A stretch of DNA of 64,000 nt, taken from Rhynchospora pubera. Taxonomy: Eukaryota > Streptophyta > Magnoliopsida > Poales > Cyperaceae. The stretch covers positions 289,060,653 through 289,124,652 of the forward strand of contig CM051460.1 in assembly GCA_028095005.1 (NCBI GenBank), read 5' to 3'. Made by a program: the position numbers and the translations under genes. Below the pieces are notes generated by a model, which saw nothing but the letters and a program-made list of their open reading frames with translations, did not search any database and was not told where the DNA came from. Below are positions 12,201 through 24,738 of this stretch, piece after piece; within the stretch, counting starts at the first letter, position 1, and each line of letters starts with the position of its first letter.

Positions 12201-15200
12201 GGTCTCACTCCCAGCCAATGCATCAAGTTGCTCTTCTGTGATGTTCTCAGTGTAATGCACATTTGCCATTTGCTCTATTAATTCCTAAAAGTTCATTTCT
12301 AAAGTTTTTGAGATTGCATACAAGGAAAATGAATTGACCAAAGAGAAACAAAAACAAATTTTGAATTAAGAGTTCTAAACCCCTTGGTTTCAGTTCTAAA
12401 GTTTTAATTCCAAGACCCAACAGCCAACATCGGGTTGCAATTCTTAAATAACAGGAAAAAGAAAAAATAAAAAACAATAATGACATAAAAATTTTAATAA
12501 AATGATGCACCTCTAGAAGAACAAGCTCGGTGCCAGAGCCCTTCTTGAGTTGGTTGACAAGGTACTGAAAAAGGCCTCTCAGCTCCATTGAAGGATACTT
12601 CTTGCACCTACAACATATCCACATGTAACAGGTCAACATAAATTTCAAATACATGTTCGAGCATAGACAACAGAACACCAAATACTACACACTTGCCATC
12701 CTCGTGTATCTTTTGTGTCCAATTACTATTGCAGACAAATTCTGCAAAATACATTACAAGAGTTCCAATGCTTGGTTTGCTAGAGAGGTATGCTAAGGTT
12801 CTTTGTGAAATACTAATCAGCCAGTGCTTTGGCTCCAAATCTTCATTTCTGAAACTTCAACGTTCAATTCAAGCCACCCAATATGATTTGCACCTTGCTG
12901 ACATACATTTTTTTGGAGGAAGAAAAAACATTGACTTTACAAAAATTCAAACCAAAAAAAAAAGTTTTCTCCCTACCGAAAAATCTAACTAAAAAGAACA
13001 AAAAATAGATATAAAAAATATGGTTTTGTACAAGATTTCAAGATGCAGATCACAGCTAGCAACTCACATCTGCTATTCAAATTTCGAAAATGAAAAATTT
13101 GAGTCAAAGAACTATCTGATCCATGAGCTTTACAAAGCACCTTAAGTTCTTCTTAATATATAATTATAGGTAGGGACAATGCAGGACAGTATCCATTTGG
13201 CATGATCCTTTTCTCTTTTATAATCACGAGAGTCGAGAGCAATATGTTCCTCAAGATAACTAAATACCATCATCACAGTTTCCTCCTCCAGAAACAACAG
13301 AGGAAGGAAGCAAGTACAAAGATTTTCCAAATAAAATTTACACAAGAGGCCATGAAAAAAACTTCCTTCTTTTCCTAAGATCATTTTTGTTTTGCATGTG
13401 CCTATTGAAAATTCCAGTTCTCCTCAGGGGTGTATGTGAAAACATATTCAAAATAAAAAGAAAAGGACCAATATTCGTGGAGAGAAAATATAATGAACAT
13501 ACAAGGAACCCCAGAAGGAAGCAAGAGATTGGAGCCAATCCGAGAGATTGAGACCATCTTCTTTTAATTTATCACGCCCTCCTTGAGCCAACCTTTCTAT
13601 CACGACATATTCCAGAATGTCATACTCAAGCTGAAATATAAATTATAAAAAAGAAAAAAGAAAAAAGAAAAGGAACTCAGGTGAAAGAAAGCAATCATAA
13701 ATAAATTCAGCGTGCTTCCACTGATACCAGCCAATAGGTGGCCAATAAGTTATATCAGGCACAACAATAACCAAATGACATATTTGTAGTTGATTGAATG
13801 AATCAGAGTAATGGAATCTCCAAAGCACAGATCAAGTAAAAGTTTCAACAAACAAGGTATAGAAGTAATTGAAATCTATAGAAAGGAAGAAACTAAAATA
13901 AGAGAATAGTTCGTCTTATATACCTGAGTAAGGTACTTGAAAGCATCTACCACAGGCATTATCATATCTTTGTATGCTTCGATCTATAAAAGGAGCAATA
14001 TTTAATCTTTCAAAATATAAAGGAACAAGGACTACAATCAGTTGTGTGGCTCAACTACATAAAAAAGGCTTGAATAAGATCTATTATGATTACATTGATG
14101 ACAAATAAATCCTAAATGATACTTGGTACAAAGCCTGAAGGTTTACTTGGGTATAAATGGGCTGAGCCAGTAAAATGAGGCTATTATTTGTCCAATTAAG
14201 TGAGAAAATTTTGGGTCAAATCCACTTACAGTAGCACATAATTATTAGGGCAAAATGAGCTTGCTTTGGGATTATTGCAGTTTGCAAGAAATTGGTAAAC
14301 CACAAGAATTAGAAAAATATTCCTCTGGAAGGGCGGTAGCAAAGTCTAATAAAGATGTACAAGGGATACGAATGTAATATTTCAACATTGTTGCAACCTG
14401 TTGCACGATGGTACGTAGCACGGTCATGGGATTGGCGTGAGCAAGCTTTGCAACCATACGACCTAACTGCTTCAAATTCTCTTTTGCCAGCCTTTTCAGG
14501 ATTCTCCTAGTGTCCAGCTGTTACATATTACAAGACACACGAGTCACACAAAAGTTCCAGTTACACATGCTTCATTCTGTTTGGAAGAGGTGTCTGATAC
14601 ATGACAATTTCTTTGACTATGCATAATTGCAAGGGGCCAACAAAAAAGTTCTCAAAGAACATAAGCTTCCTAACATGTCAACATAAACTTGCATAAAGAA
14701 AACTTTATACAAGGGAAAATTCGAAGAACATGAAAGTAAAATATCTATAAATATATAAGATAATAAAGCTATGCTACAGGGGTAGAAATATAAGATAATA
14801 CAAAGAACACAGAATAAAATAAATTATGTTTCTTATAATAGGCTTAAAAACCTTTGCTAGTTGTCGTGCAGAAAGAACTAGAGGGTTCCGTTCGTCATCC
14901 TTTTCCCACTCACCATACAATCGGTAGCGCACCTATATACAAGATTCAGAAGATTAGGCCTTCAAAGGTTTATAAATAAGGAGATATTACATAAGGAAAC
15001 AGAACAAAACCTAATATGCATGCATAAGCTGCAAACGAGAAAAACCCCAAGCTTCTAATTATAACAGAGTGCCGCCCAATGATCTACAACCATCATTCCC
15101 TAATTTATTCCCATAAGAAATGCCCAACCCCACAAACCAACATTGAAAGAGCTAATTCTTGATATATTGTGGGTTATGCGCAACCTTTTGATCTATTGTA

Positions 15201-17814
15201 GAATTATGCACAATATTTCTCATTACGCAAATAGTGTAGGAGGATAAGGATGATGCAATATGGTGGTGAAGACTATTACCTCATAAGGAAGAAGAGAAAG
15301 CACATCCCATATAGCAAACCCAATAGCCGGGTTAGCAGGTATCAACTGCAAAGAAGGGAGAAGGCACAAACCGATGGCATCCTCAATCCTTATCCTAGCC
15401 TCCTTATATCTCCTTGATTCATCTGAATTGGGTGAGTTTACTTTTGCAGAATCATCTCTCATAGACACATAGTAGCCCCTCAGCACTCTGCATATCTGTG
15501 CATTCAAAGACCTTAGGACATTTATAAGGGAAATTTCATGTACCATAATGTATGTGCTAATAGAAATACGCACAAATCAAAATAATAAGAATCATGTCAT
15601 ACAGTATACCCAAAAAATCCTTACATCACCTCTTTGACTCCATATCATACTTTTCTGGTATATACAAGTCAAAGACAAGGTACATTCTTAAAAGCCCTGC
15701 CTCACTGATTTAAGGAACCATCTGACCAAGTGATTTAATTGTTTTTTTCTTAGCTTCTAGATTGAATCAAAGCTTTCCTGAGGCTGTCATACTGGAAACT
15801 GAAGTCATACAAGATCAAATTTTAATCAAACCAAAAAGTTCACCTTTTGAAGAAGAGCTGTATCACGGTGAAGATATGGGCCCACAACTGAGAGCATCTG
15901 AAAAAACTCCCGTGGGAGGTCAACTGACAAGCTTGAGGTTGAGGGGTAGTCTACTTCCATTACATCATCAGAATTCCAAGACTTACAGGGAGGTCGGTAG
16001 TTTTTACTAACTATTTTATATGCACTTGAAATTGTTTTCTCGATCACCCTGTAAAACAAAGAGTGTCAAAAATTGTGTTGGTACTCAGTTCATAAATTTC
16101 CTGATTTTATTCCTATTTTGGTGTTTCTAGCCTACCCCAACTTGCTTGGGACAAAAGGCTTAGTTGTTGTTGTTGTTGTTGTTGTTGTTGTTATTCCTAT
16201 TTTGGTGTCAAGGTTTTCACCATACTATCTGCCAGCCAATGCCTTTGTTTCATTTTCTTTTCTTTGAGCATCTATCAGTTGTCTATTGGTAAAGAACAAT
16301 TCACTGAACCATGGCAATCATCAACAGAGGTTCATTTTCTATATGCTTACATTCACTTCATAAAAACTCCTAACAAAGCAAAATTTTCCACTTATTTCCA
16401 GCACAAGAAATGAATATCCTATGTAAAAATCTACCAGATAAGCCTTGATGATCAACCAACAAGTGAAAACTAATTCTAACAGCCCTCATTATAATCTATC
16501 ATCGAATAAAATGATTGTTGCATGTAAATACACCAAAATTACCTAAATAACCCCTCACAAATCTCAACATGCTCAACCGGGTTCATAGAAGAAAGTCGCT
16601 CAAACAGTATCTGGGCATGATTCCTGATAAAATTAACTCAACATTAGAGAAAAGGCAAGCAACCATAGAAAAAGAGAGCGAGAGACAACTATAATATGGC
16701 TATGAGTTTCGACAGAAACATATAATGTACTCTTTGTAAAGTAGAAAGAACATCCTATATACATTTCCGTTCTTTTTTTTTATTATTGCTCTCAGATATC
16801 CTAAATGTTTGAAGCACAAACATCCCATAAAAACCATCCTATATACTAATACTCAACAATTCTCGTTTCGCAGGGCAAAAGTGGAACTTTTCCTACAAAA
16901 ATGAATGTGTTGAGAAAGTACCAGTCATGAACAGAGAGGAAGCCTATAAGCAACCCGAGCTTTTGATTGGTCCTGACCTCAGGGGCCCGCTCAGCTAGTA
17001 CATCCAATTCCAGGTCCCATGAAGCATAGAAGTCAACACTAACATCTTGCTTCTCTTCAGTTTCCATGAGGTCCTTACCTGTTGCCGCCAGATTTATTCT
17101 ACCAATCTTACTAGCCTAAAAATTTGATAAAAGAAGGTAAAAGAAATGGAAAAAACAAACAAACAGGAAGAACAATCACAGTTTTGTATGTCATATATTG
17201 CATTTTTGGTCAAATCCCCCCCCCCCCCCCCCCCAAAAAAAAAAATAAATAAATAAATAAAGCTTAAAGTGGCCATCAAACTAGTAATAAAGCCATTGCA
17301 AAAAGCAGACAAGCCGGCATATGCTGACTAATACAATACCAGACCTCAATGATGCTGAAATCACAAGAGAAAAGAAGACTGGAAAAAATTCAACGACAAA
17401 AACAATGCAGACCTCATCGATTCTTTTTGAAAGGAACCCCTCATAATGCATGAATGCATCTTCATCCTGAGGAAGAAGGTGTGGATATCTGGAACACCAT
17501 GGAAAAAAAACACAAGTATCAAAGGGTCAGGGGCAGGGGCTTGTAATTCTGCACAGCTGACTATTAACAGGCTCCTTTTTATGAGCAGGGAGCACATATT
17601 TGATCAGAATGGCCACATTTGTCTTTGACACCACAGTTGAAGGAATGATACACTTGGTATTAGAAGTTTGCAATACCAATATCAACACTTACCATATCAC
17701 TCATATAAGATAACAGTATAGGCATACCTGTAACCACTGATTTCAAATTATCATTTTAGTTTCCACTTTGATTTCTTTCAACCGTGGTTTTACAGTTTAT
17801 TTTTTTATATATCA

Positions 17815-17852
<38 letters not shown>

Positions 17853-20800
17853 TTACATGCTATCAAGTTCAATAAAGTTCTCCTTGACCATCAGCGCGGC
17901 CAAATTGAAAAGGGAAGACGGAACTGGAGTAGTGACCTCCATCCTCTGGTAATATTGAAACTTAAAACCCAATATTTGAGCCGCATGTGACTGTCAAAGC
18001 AGAAAAACCATTAGCAGCAATAATGCCAAAATTACAAACCAGGGGTATATCAGTAAATTATACATATCCCATTAGGAAAATAAAAATTAATGTTTCCATA
18101 ATGGGATCAGCTTTCGACTTGGCTGTGATAAAAAAATGACCTTTAAATGATTGATTAACAAACAATTTACATACCTTGGGGAATATAGGTATAAGATCAT
18201 AAAATATTTTCTTCTCCGGATATAGTTCGAAGCAGTCGAGCACCTATAATATAGATCTTCAGTTGTATTACAGTTTACTTGAGAAAAAAAAAAGAGGCAG
18301 CAATAATAAATATATTGCTTTCATCTGTCCTTTACTTACAATGTAAGAAATCCTTCTTAATTTATTGTAAATTGCATTTTATATTTATTACTTTTTTTCC
18401 GGTTTCAGTTAAGTGCGCGGAGTATTAAATGCTCCAAGTACAAAAATATGACAAAACAACAATATAAAACCGAAAGACAGAAGGTACTACACCAAGATAT
18501 GGACAAATAACAATATTTAAAACCTAAAGGCATCAAGTACTAAGTAGAAAAGCTATGCGCTACCCAAATTGGACTGTGAAGCACAAATATGACTTACAAT
18601 ATCAAATACTCGGTTTGGATCCAGATCAAAATGTCCAATCAATGACTGCAATTAGAGGTTATAATTGTGTTAGATGCATAAAAGAGTGAATTAAAATACG
18701 AAGTTTGGTAAGACTTTAACCTTTATAATACTGATGGTCACCACCAGTGCATTATTGCTCGTTGGATCTAAAGAGCCTTGACATAGTAAGGTCACCTATA
18801 TACTCAAGTGCAACAACATCATAAGATACAAATAGAAAGATAAAAAGAAATAAATAAAATATGAATCATGTTTGAACTTTTGGGGTAGTTAAGACTAACA
18901 GAGTACTTAGGTAGGGTTATCTTTTTAGTAGAGAGAGGACAGTAAATTCTCGTAATTTGCAACAAACACCTTCCAAATTGATCGTATGGTAACAAAACTC
19001 AATCCCTAATTTTCAGGGCTCTTAACACGAATTAATAGTGCTGTTTCATGTTATCACATTTATTCAAGCAAATTTTTTCTTATCAGAACAAGAAAATTTG
19101 AAAAAATTTATATGTTGGCTTAGAAAACAGAAACATAATCATAAGATATGAGACCGAAATTCCAATATTTTGTTGAATGTATCTCCTTTAGGTGTAATTT
19201 GTAAATTTTAATAAGCAGATTAAAATGTGTCAAGGACCAGAAAAAGTGTCCTCATATTCAAATATGCAAGCATTTTCAAAAACACGATCCATGTTATTTC
19301 TGGATTTGTCACTGAAATAAAAATTTGTAAACAATAATACACACCAGCTTGGCATAACCCTCGCTCTCTTCCCTTAGAAGGTTGAACTTTGTTTGCTGAT
19401 AGAGAAGCCGTGTATTTACTCTAACCTGAATGTAGTAAAATATGATCAATTTGTGCAAGAATAAAGTACCATACCAAGCAAGGTACATGAACAAACACAA
19501 AGACTGGCTTGCAACCATTTAGCAGCAACAGTTACTTCTATTGGCGACTTCAGTGTGTGCACATTTTGGTTCGGTGTGTGCACACTTCTATTGGCAATTA
19601 AGCAAATTTCCAGCTCTATCTTCAGTGTGTGCACATTTTGGTTCGGTTCTTGTATTGGCGACTAATCATTGGGCATTAGTGCAGGGTAGGATTTGGACTA
19701 AAGGTTAGTTTCATTAAGTAATTTAGGTAAACTGGGTATACCAGCCAGCAACTGCCCAGATTAATCCAAGACCATCATCATTGACATATTGTCCTTGTTT
19801 CTTCTTAATTGGGGTTCATTTTAATATAACAACTATAATAATTCTACTGAATCTCTCTATAAAGCACTCCTGTCTATTCTAGCAGCAACACAGATTCTAT
19901 AGTTAATCTATACCCTTAACCCTTGCAGAGGAAGATATATATCAGGTACAGACCCGAGCAACATACCTCTTTACTCTTTAAATCTTGTGCCTTCATCCTA
20001 CTGAGATCAGCCTCAAATAAAAACTCCTCCTGATAAAGCCGAAACAATAAATTAATTAGTAAAATAGTGCTAAAAGCTTTTTCTTCTCTGTCTATTGATC
20101 AAGGACAAGACAAAGTAGATAAAATTTTCAAATTCAGTGGCATATTTATATCATCTGCAGACACGTCCATTTTTTGTTCAATTTTCAGATATTTGGAGGT
20201 CTATTTACAGGGTTGATGACAAATTGTGGCTAGGATGACAATCACTTGCCTATTTGAGAATGAGTTGTGAATTATTTGAGCTTAAGTGGTGACCAATCAC
20301 AAAATTGACAGAACAGTGAAATACGATCTAGTGAAAGTCATTGATCAATTAAAGAAGATTTAACCAAACTTAAGTGTTAAAAGAGAGCTTCACCTCACAC
20401 CTCTCTTGAAGAAGCCTAGCTGCGACCAATGAAGCCTCCACCAATGCCTTTGTCTAAAATGACAGAATTAAAGAAAAGTATTAAAAAAGGAGAAAGGTAT
20501 AGACGCATACTGGCTACCACACAACTGATATGACAATATCTTGTCTTCATTGGGTATAATGTGTACCAACAGAAAGTTTATTTTTAAGTATAACTATGGT
20601 ATTTTACTAATTTTATCTGAAGAAATACCGATACAAATCAGTCATTACACTCTATTCTACACAAACAAAAATTTATAAAATGCAAAAATTCATTTACCAT
20701 TTTGACAAGGCGTGCACGATGATCCCCAGATACTGTTAGCTGAGTATATTAAATAAAGGGACATTAGATGTTACTGCAATAATGGAGGTAATGACAGCTT

Positions 20801-22306
20801 CATTGAATATTAAGGGAGAGCAATTTCAATCACTCTGGTCTAAGCATCACGCCAAAAATTTCTTATAGACCCTACACCTTTGGTAAGGTTTGTACAGTAA
20901 CAAGACAAGTACATACCAGTCAGCAAGAGACCAGCTTGAACATTTCTAAAATTAAATATTATTTTGGCCTTTTATGACAGTAAATTCCGAACTGATATTC
21001 ACAGCTAGGCCATTATAGCCCTCTACATAAAACAGTTAATGCCAGTTTGAACTGAACTTTTAATTCCTATTTTGTTTGATTGAATTTTTCAAGACTGGGG
21101 AAAAAATGCCAGCAAATTCAGTTAAATCAGTACTTAATTGCACGAGTGACCTGTTACAAAAGTTATAAGGAAATATGATTGCTACAGTTGGGGCATAATT
21201 ACGTCTTAGACAGGCTTAACAATGTCATTAGGACAAACAAACTAGTTTTCAGTGCATTTAATTGGACTACTTATGGTAGTATATGGGGGGGGGGGGGGGA
21301 GACAAAAAAATTGGACTGAGAAATCTCACATCCTGGGCAAATTGAGCTACTATATCAGCTAAAATAGACCCCATCTCGTGAACATGTGTATCTTCCTCAA
21401 ACTGCACAGAATCCAATGCAATCTTGCATTTTTGGAAAGGCAGCTCTCCACGTACCTGACAACAGAGAAAACATTTAGCAAATGATACAATGATAGAAGG
21501 TGACATAGAGGAAAGAAAAATACCTTTTACATAATAAAATGACAATTTCAGTTTATGTCAAATTTCGATGCAAAAAATTACAAGTTTTATCGGTGCTGTT
21601 TATGTGGTCGTGCATTGGCGCTTCGCAATAGATGGTACAGTAGAAATTCTATAAGAGACCAAATATTGATGTTCAACCATTACATGAAGGAAGTCAAAAT
21701 AACAGTTTTAAAAAAAGTAACAGGAGAAGAATCCAGCTCAAACCAAATATTATAGGGCATGATTTCAAGGATTTTTTTCCCCAGAACAGCAGCTGGCACG
21801 TTACGCTGTGTGCTGCTACCTTTAACAAATTAAATTTATTTAATCGACATAACCATAACCAACAAATTTGTCTAATTAATTATCATTTCAGAACCCCTTT
21901 CAGAGAAAAACCACAAGTGTAGATGCTGTCTCACTTACACATGTTGTTCCAATTGCAACTAAAGAAGTGCATGCAACTGAACTTGAGCAATTAAAGCCCC
22001 AAAAAAGGCCAGAGAACAATTCCACGACCGACTAAAGTGCGTAAACACTTGAACACGCAGTTTCTGGCGAAAAAGGAGAAGAAGACAAGAGAATCGTGGG
22101 AAACACAACCTCCCACACTTAAGCTGAGAATTGAGAGAGAGGAATGAAGAACTCACCATGGCCCAGCAGAGCTCGTAGAGGAAGCGGGTCATGGGCACGG
22201 GATCCGCAACCCGGGAAGAGCCCGAGGGGTTCGGGTTCGGGTTCTTCCATTCCTGAAGGCGCTCTTCAGTGACGTACTTGAATTCAGGCGATAAAACGAC
22301 GGACAT
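3224..22306 (-). CDS. THO2: THO complex subunit 2 (THO2/THOC2), complete 32-exon gene
   Basis: Scaffold subunit of the nuclear THO/TREX complex, which couples transcription to mRNA export and small-RNA precursor handling. Coding exons in order: 22157-22306, 21330-21455, 20698-20739, 20394-20453, 19967-20029, 19345-19425, 18721-18795, 18598-18645, 18175-18243, 17857-17990, 17413-17488, 16922-17115, 16543-16623, 15844-16048, 15280-15495, 14852-14932, 14398-14517, 13924-13983, 13503-13630, 12511-12607, 12156-12284, 11502-11605, 10774-10954, 10290-10444, 9489-9740, 8168-8522, 7744-7848, 7322-7558, 5133-5217, 4741-4931, 3683-4354, 3224-3481. All use GT-AG, the phases match, and the sum is 4830 nt (1609 aa). 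Markers: KYVTEERLQEWK at the N-terminus, LNTRLLYQQTKFNLLREESE, KKYPSMELRGLFQYLVNQLK, DLYATFWGLTLYDLYVP, INMEFLQRCVFPRS. Residues ~1300-1524 are RE/RD/RS-rich with a PPPPPLPP stretch, and the end is basic. Arabidopsis THO2 is somewhat longer (about 1.8 k aa); the difference lies in the charged tail. A small exon could hide in the 2.1-kb intron 5218-7321. Confidence 0.95.
6345..6376. repeat. (CT)n microsatellite in the large 3' intron of THO2
   Basis: A run of about ten CT units, decaying into CCCCCT and CTCTC, inside the 2.1-kb intron between the exons at 5133-5217 and 7322-7558. It is a pure dinucleotide tract with no coding potential. Confidence 0.8.
11672..11701 (-). repeat. Duplicated fragment of the exon 22 donor region inside the upstream THO2 intron
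   Basis: The plus-strand text around 11489-11516 (agagatgtcgtacatggaac onward), which holds the 3' end of exon 22 and its GT donor, recurs at 11673-11700 with two visible base differences. The second copy lies upstream in gene sense, inside the intron between exons 21 and 22. It could be a decoy donor, but it has no matching acceptor or open exon. Confidence 0.7.
11704..11800. repeat. 33-bp minisatellite, three copies, in a THO2 intron
   Basis: The unit containing tttatatacaacaataaatt repeats with a period of 33 bp; the same 10-mer starts at 11708, 11741 and 11774. Three nearly perfect units abut the duplicated exon 22 donor fragment, so both may come from one replication-slippage or repair event. 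The matching repeat peptide in one frame is an artefact of the period being divisible by three. Confidence 0.9.
16107..16208 (+). mobile_element. 5'-truncated SINE stub with 18-bp target-site duplication
   Basis: A 66-bp insert (16125-16190) ends in about nine GTT/TTG units preceded by cctaccccaacttgcttggg, which recalls the 3' tail of Au-type plant SINEs (recognised from memory). It is flanked by a perfect 18-bp direct repeat, ttattcctattttggtgt, at 16107-16124 and 16191-16208. Such long duplications are typical of LINE-machinery retroposition. It lies in the THO2 intron between exons 13 and 14, and its own polarity is opposite to the gene. Confidence 0.85.
17216..17258. repeat. C19-A11 homopolymer junction followed by (AAAT)n, in a THO2 intron
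   Basis: Nineteen C residues (17216-17234) are followed by eleven A residues and then short AAAT units. The tract lies in the intron between exons 11 and 12. On the gene's sense strand this is a T-rich run into G19. G-runs of this length can form quadruplexes, and the exact length may be a sequencing estimate. Confidence 0.85.
17819..17850. repeat. (AG)16 microsatellite directly behind a THO2 splice donor
   Basis: Sixteen AG units on the plus strand read as (CT)16 in gene sense. They begin at intron position +7, immediately after the GTAAGG donor (17856-17851) of exon 10. A pyrimidine tract this close to a donor is unusual in position. No effect can be read from the sequence. Confidence 0.9.
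19549..19647. repeat. Exact 27-bp direct repeat pair in a THO2 intron
   Basis: The segment beginning ttcagtgtgtgcacattttg occurs at 19549-19575 and again at 19621-19647 with no difference. Both lie in the intron between exons 5 and 6, 72 bp apart. No coding or mobile-element signature accompanies them. Confidence 0.85.
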
Positions 22307-22445
22307 GGATTTGAGAGAGAGAAAGAGAGAAGGGGTTGAGACTTGAGAAGGAAGGAGAGGTAGAGGTAGAGGTAGGGTTTCTCCGGAGAAAGGAGAAACA
22401 AAAGAGAGCCGGCGAGGCCGAGAAGCAAGACCAAAACTTTTTTTT
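22307..22445 (-). promoter_or_regulatory. CT-rich 5' leader of THO2 with a telo-box
   Basis: On the minus strand this is a pyrimidine-rich leader. It contains AAACCCTA (plus-strand taggg ttt, 22373-22380), the telo-box found near the starts of many plant translation and housekeeping genes, followed by CCTCTACC repeats. The transcription start was not determined; the boundary at ~22445 is where the CT bias ends. Confidence 0.55.
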
Positions 22446-22449
22446 ATCT

Positions 22450-23942
22450 ATGCGACTATGCCACTCTAAAGTCGCTAATAACGAAACTACCACCGAGTTA
22501 GTCAGATAGAGGTATAGAGAAGGTACTGCTTGGATTTTCTACCGAAAGAGAATTTTTTTTATTGAACAAATATATACGTTATTAGAATTTTTTAACGGAA
22601 AATATGATATGTTTAAAGTTTTATTTAGTATACGCTTAAAACAAATTAATTGTAAAATATATGGTGAGATTTTGGTATACAACTCGTACTATTAATAATA
22701 ATATTACAATATTTCAAAAATAATAATAATTTGTACAAAAATTCAATTATGCAACACAGTCTATGAATTTTTGGGATTTTTTGGGAAATGTTTGTGGTTC
22801 GAAACTGTGTTTTTAATATCATATGAATATCGAAATATTCAGTATCTTGTATTTTGAGACAAAAATACCGGGAACCAAAATAGTGATCGAAACCGGTATT
22901 GTGAGTTTGTGACACAAAATATCAAACATTTTTAGAAAATATCAAAAAATATCTGATTTCAGCTATCTGGCTGGTAGAAGTGCGGTATGATATTAAAAAC
23001 ACTGGTTCGAAACTATCAGCTAAAAGAATGCATTGTAAAAAATTGGGGAGAATTACAATTTTCTATCATCTTAAATATTAAATTATTTAAAATTGAACAT
23101 TTACACATCAAATTCTTTACAATATATCTCAGAATCATATCGTATGAAGAGCAGGGAATTATATATTGTTTTTTAATATCTAGATATTTGTTAAGGGAAC
23201 AAAAAGCTCTTACATATGCTAAAAATTATTATCGAATTTATGTTAAGATATATAAATAAAATATAACATTTGATACAAATATACACTACATAACAACGAG
23301 CGAAGTAATTTGATGAATAATATCAACTTTTAAGCGATTTTGTTATGCGTCGAACATGCATAGCAATTAAAATTGCATGAGTGTGAGTGAATATTGGTCG
23401 GTATAACTTCAAAATACTTTAACCACGCCGTTTACATGAATTATTAGGTGAGGCTTGTTGAAAATACATCACCGAAGTACTGTTTGTGCATGTTGACACT
23501 TTTGGTTAGTTTGGGCTTTTATTCAATATTCGGGTATATATGATCACACAAAATGACAAAACAGTATTGACACACACGAGCATCAAACTGTTACTAATGA
23601 AAAAGATGCAAAAAAATTTTCTATGCACATATATTGTTATAAAATATTTAAAAAAGCACTATGTGTAATAAATTTGAGGCTTATTAGGTTCACAGATGCA
23701 CATATTATGCCCGTGTATAGTTTCCTATCCATCTGAAAATTTTGAATCGTACTTAAGTAAATTAGATTGAGTCTTCAATTATTTATTTATTTATCTTTTT
23801 TCTAGAATTCATTTGTAACCATTTATTTGTGCCTCGAAACGGTTGCATATTCCTAAAATTCATAGATATGCCCAAATTTTTTATCATTTAAGTTCGCCAA
23901 AAGAAATGTACTAAAATATATTAAAAATCTAAAGCACATTCG
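22450..23942. other. AT-rich intergenic region upstream of THO2
   Basis: Very AT-rich DNA without a supportable gene. The short frames at 22646-22915 and 22987-23259 have extreme Ile/Lys/Tyr composition and no family resemblance. It ends at the break where the duplicated copia leader begins (~23943). Confidence 0.5.
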
Positions 23943-24738
23943 GTCTGTAAGACCACCTTCTATCCAGTTTTTATATATACAATATATACAGAAAAACTAG
24001 TTTAGACTACAGGCTAGCTATCCATGAAAAGAAAACCACTGAGTTCAGTTCAAAAGGTTCGAGTTACATACTAAACAATCAACAAATTCTGTACTGGAAC
24101 AGACTGTCGATCGAAATGATTTAACCTAGTTGAAGGTCCAAACTTCCATGAAAAATTATGAAATTAATTTTCCTGGAATCCTAACTCAAAATAGAACAAC
24201 TCCATTTAAACAGAATTTTTAAAGAAGTTCTCAGTTGGTACAGTTTATTAGAACAATCGATTTGCTCAACAAACTGGATCTGACGAGATCTTCCTTTTCA
24301 TACTTGAAAACCCACAAATTAATCCAAGTCATGCAACAATTTATACATGCTCAGAGAGAGTTTCAAGTCCTCTTTAAATCTAGCCATAGAACACTGGTAC
24401 TTATATTCAAAATATAAATCTTTCAAGCCATTCAAACAGGACAGTACGAGCAGAAACTGGTTCTGCGCACTGTCGCCATTTTATTCACAGTAAATCCATA
24501 CTAATTCAGAAAAATGTGACTCTAACGCCAAAAGAATCACAATCCACAGATCTACAACTTTCATGTAGATGGAAAAAACTTCCAGAGAACTTATCAAAGC
24601 GAAAAACGCGAAACAACACAGAAAATACCATTTCCAGACAGCAAACAAACGCATCATCTCTACTAATCCGTTAATTAGCCAATTTCTCTTAATTAAGTGT
24701 CAAAATAGCTTAAGTACGACCATGTGCTCTGATACCAC
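23943..24738 (-). mobile_element. Second copy of the copia leader, beyond the 3' LTR
   Basis: This segment is base-for-base the same as 31846-32641 as far as I can read, including the primer-binding site (24726-24737). It therefore represents the start of a second element's internal region that shares the LTR at 24739-26497. It is cut off at ~23943, where host-like AT-rich DNA begins. The breakpoint shows only short similarity (catt then c/t then ggtctg). Confidence 0.9.
24726..24737 (-). other. Primer-binding site, extra copy
   Basis: TGGTATCAGAGC on the minus strand, one base from the LTR end. It is complementary to the 3' end of plant initiator tRNA-Met, the usual copia primer. It lies on the wrong side of the 3' LTR for a single element. 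Confidence 0.9.
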
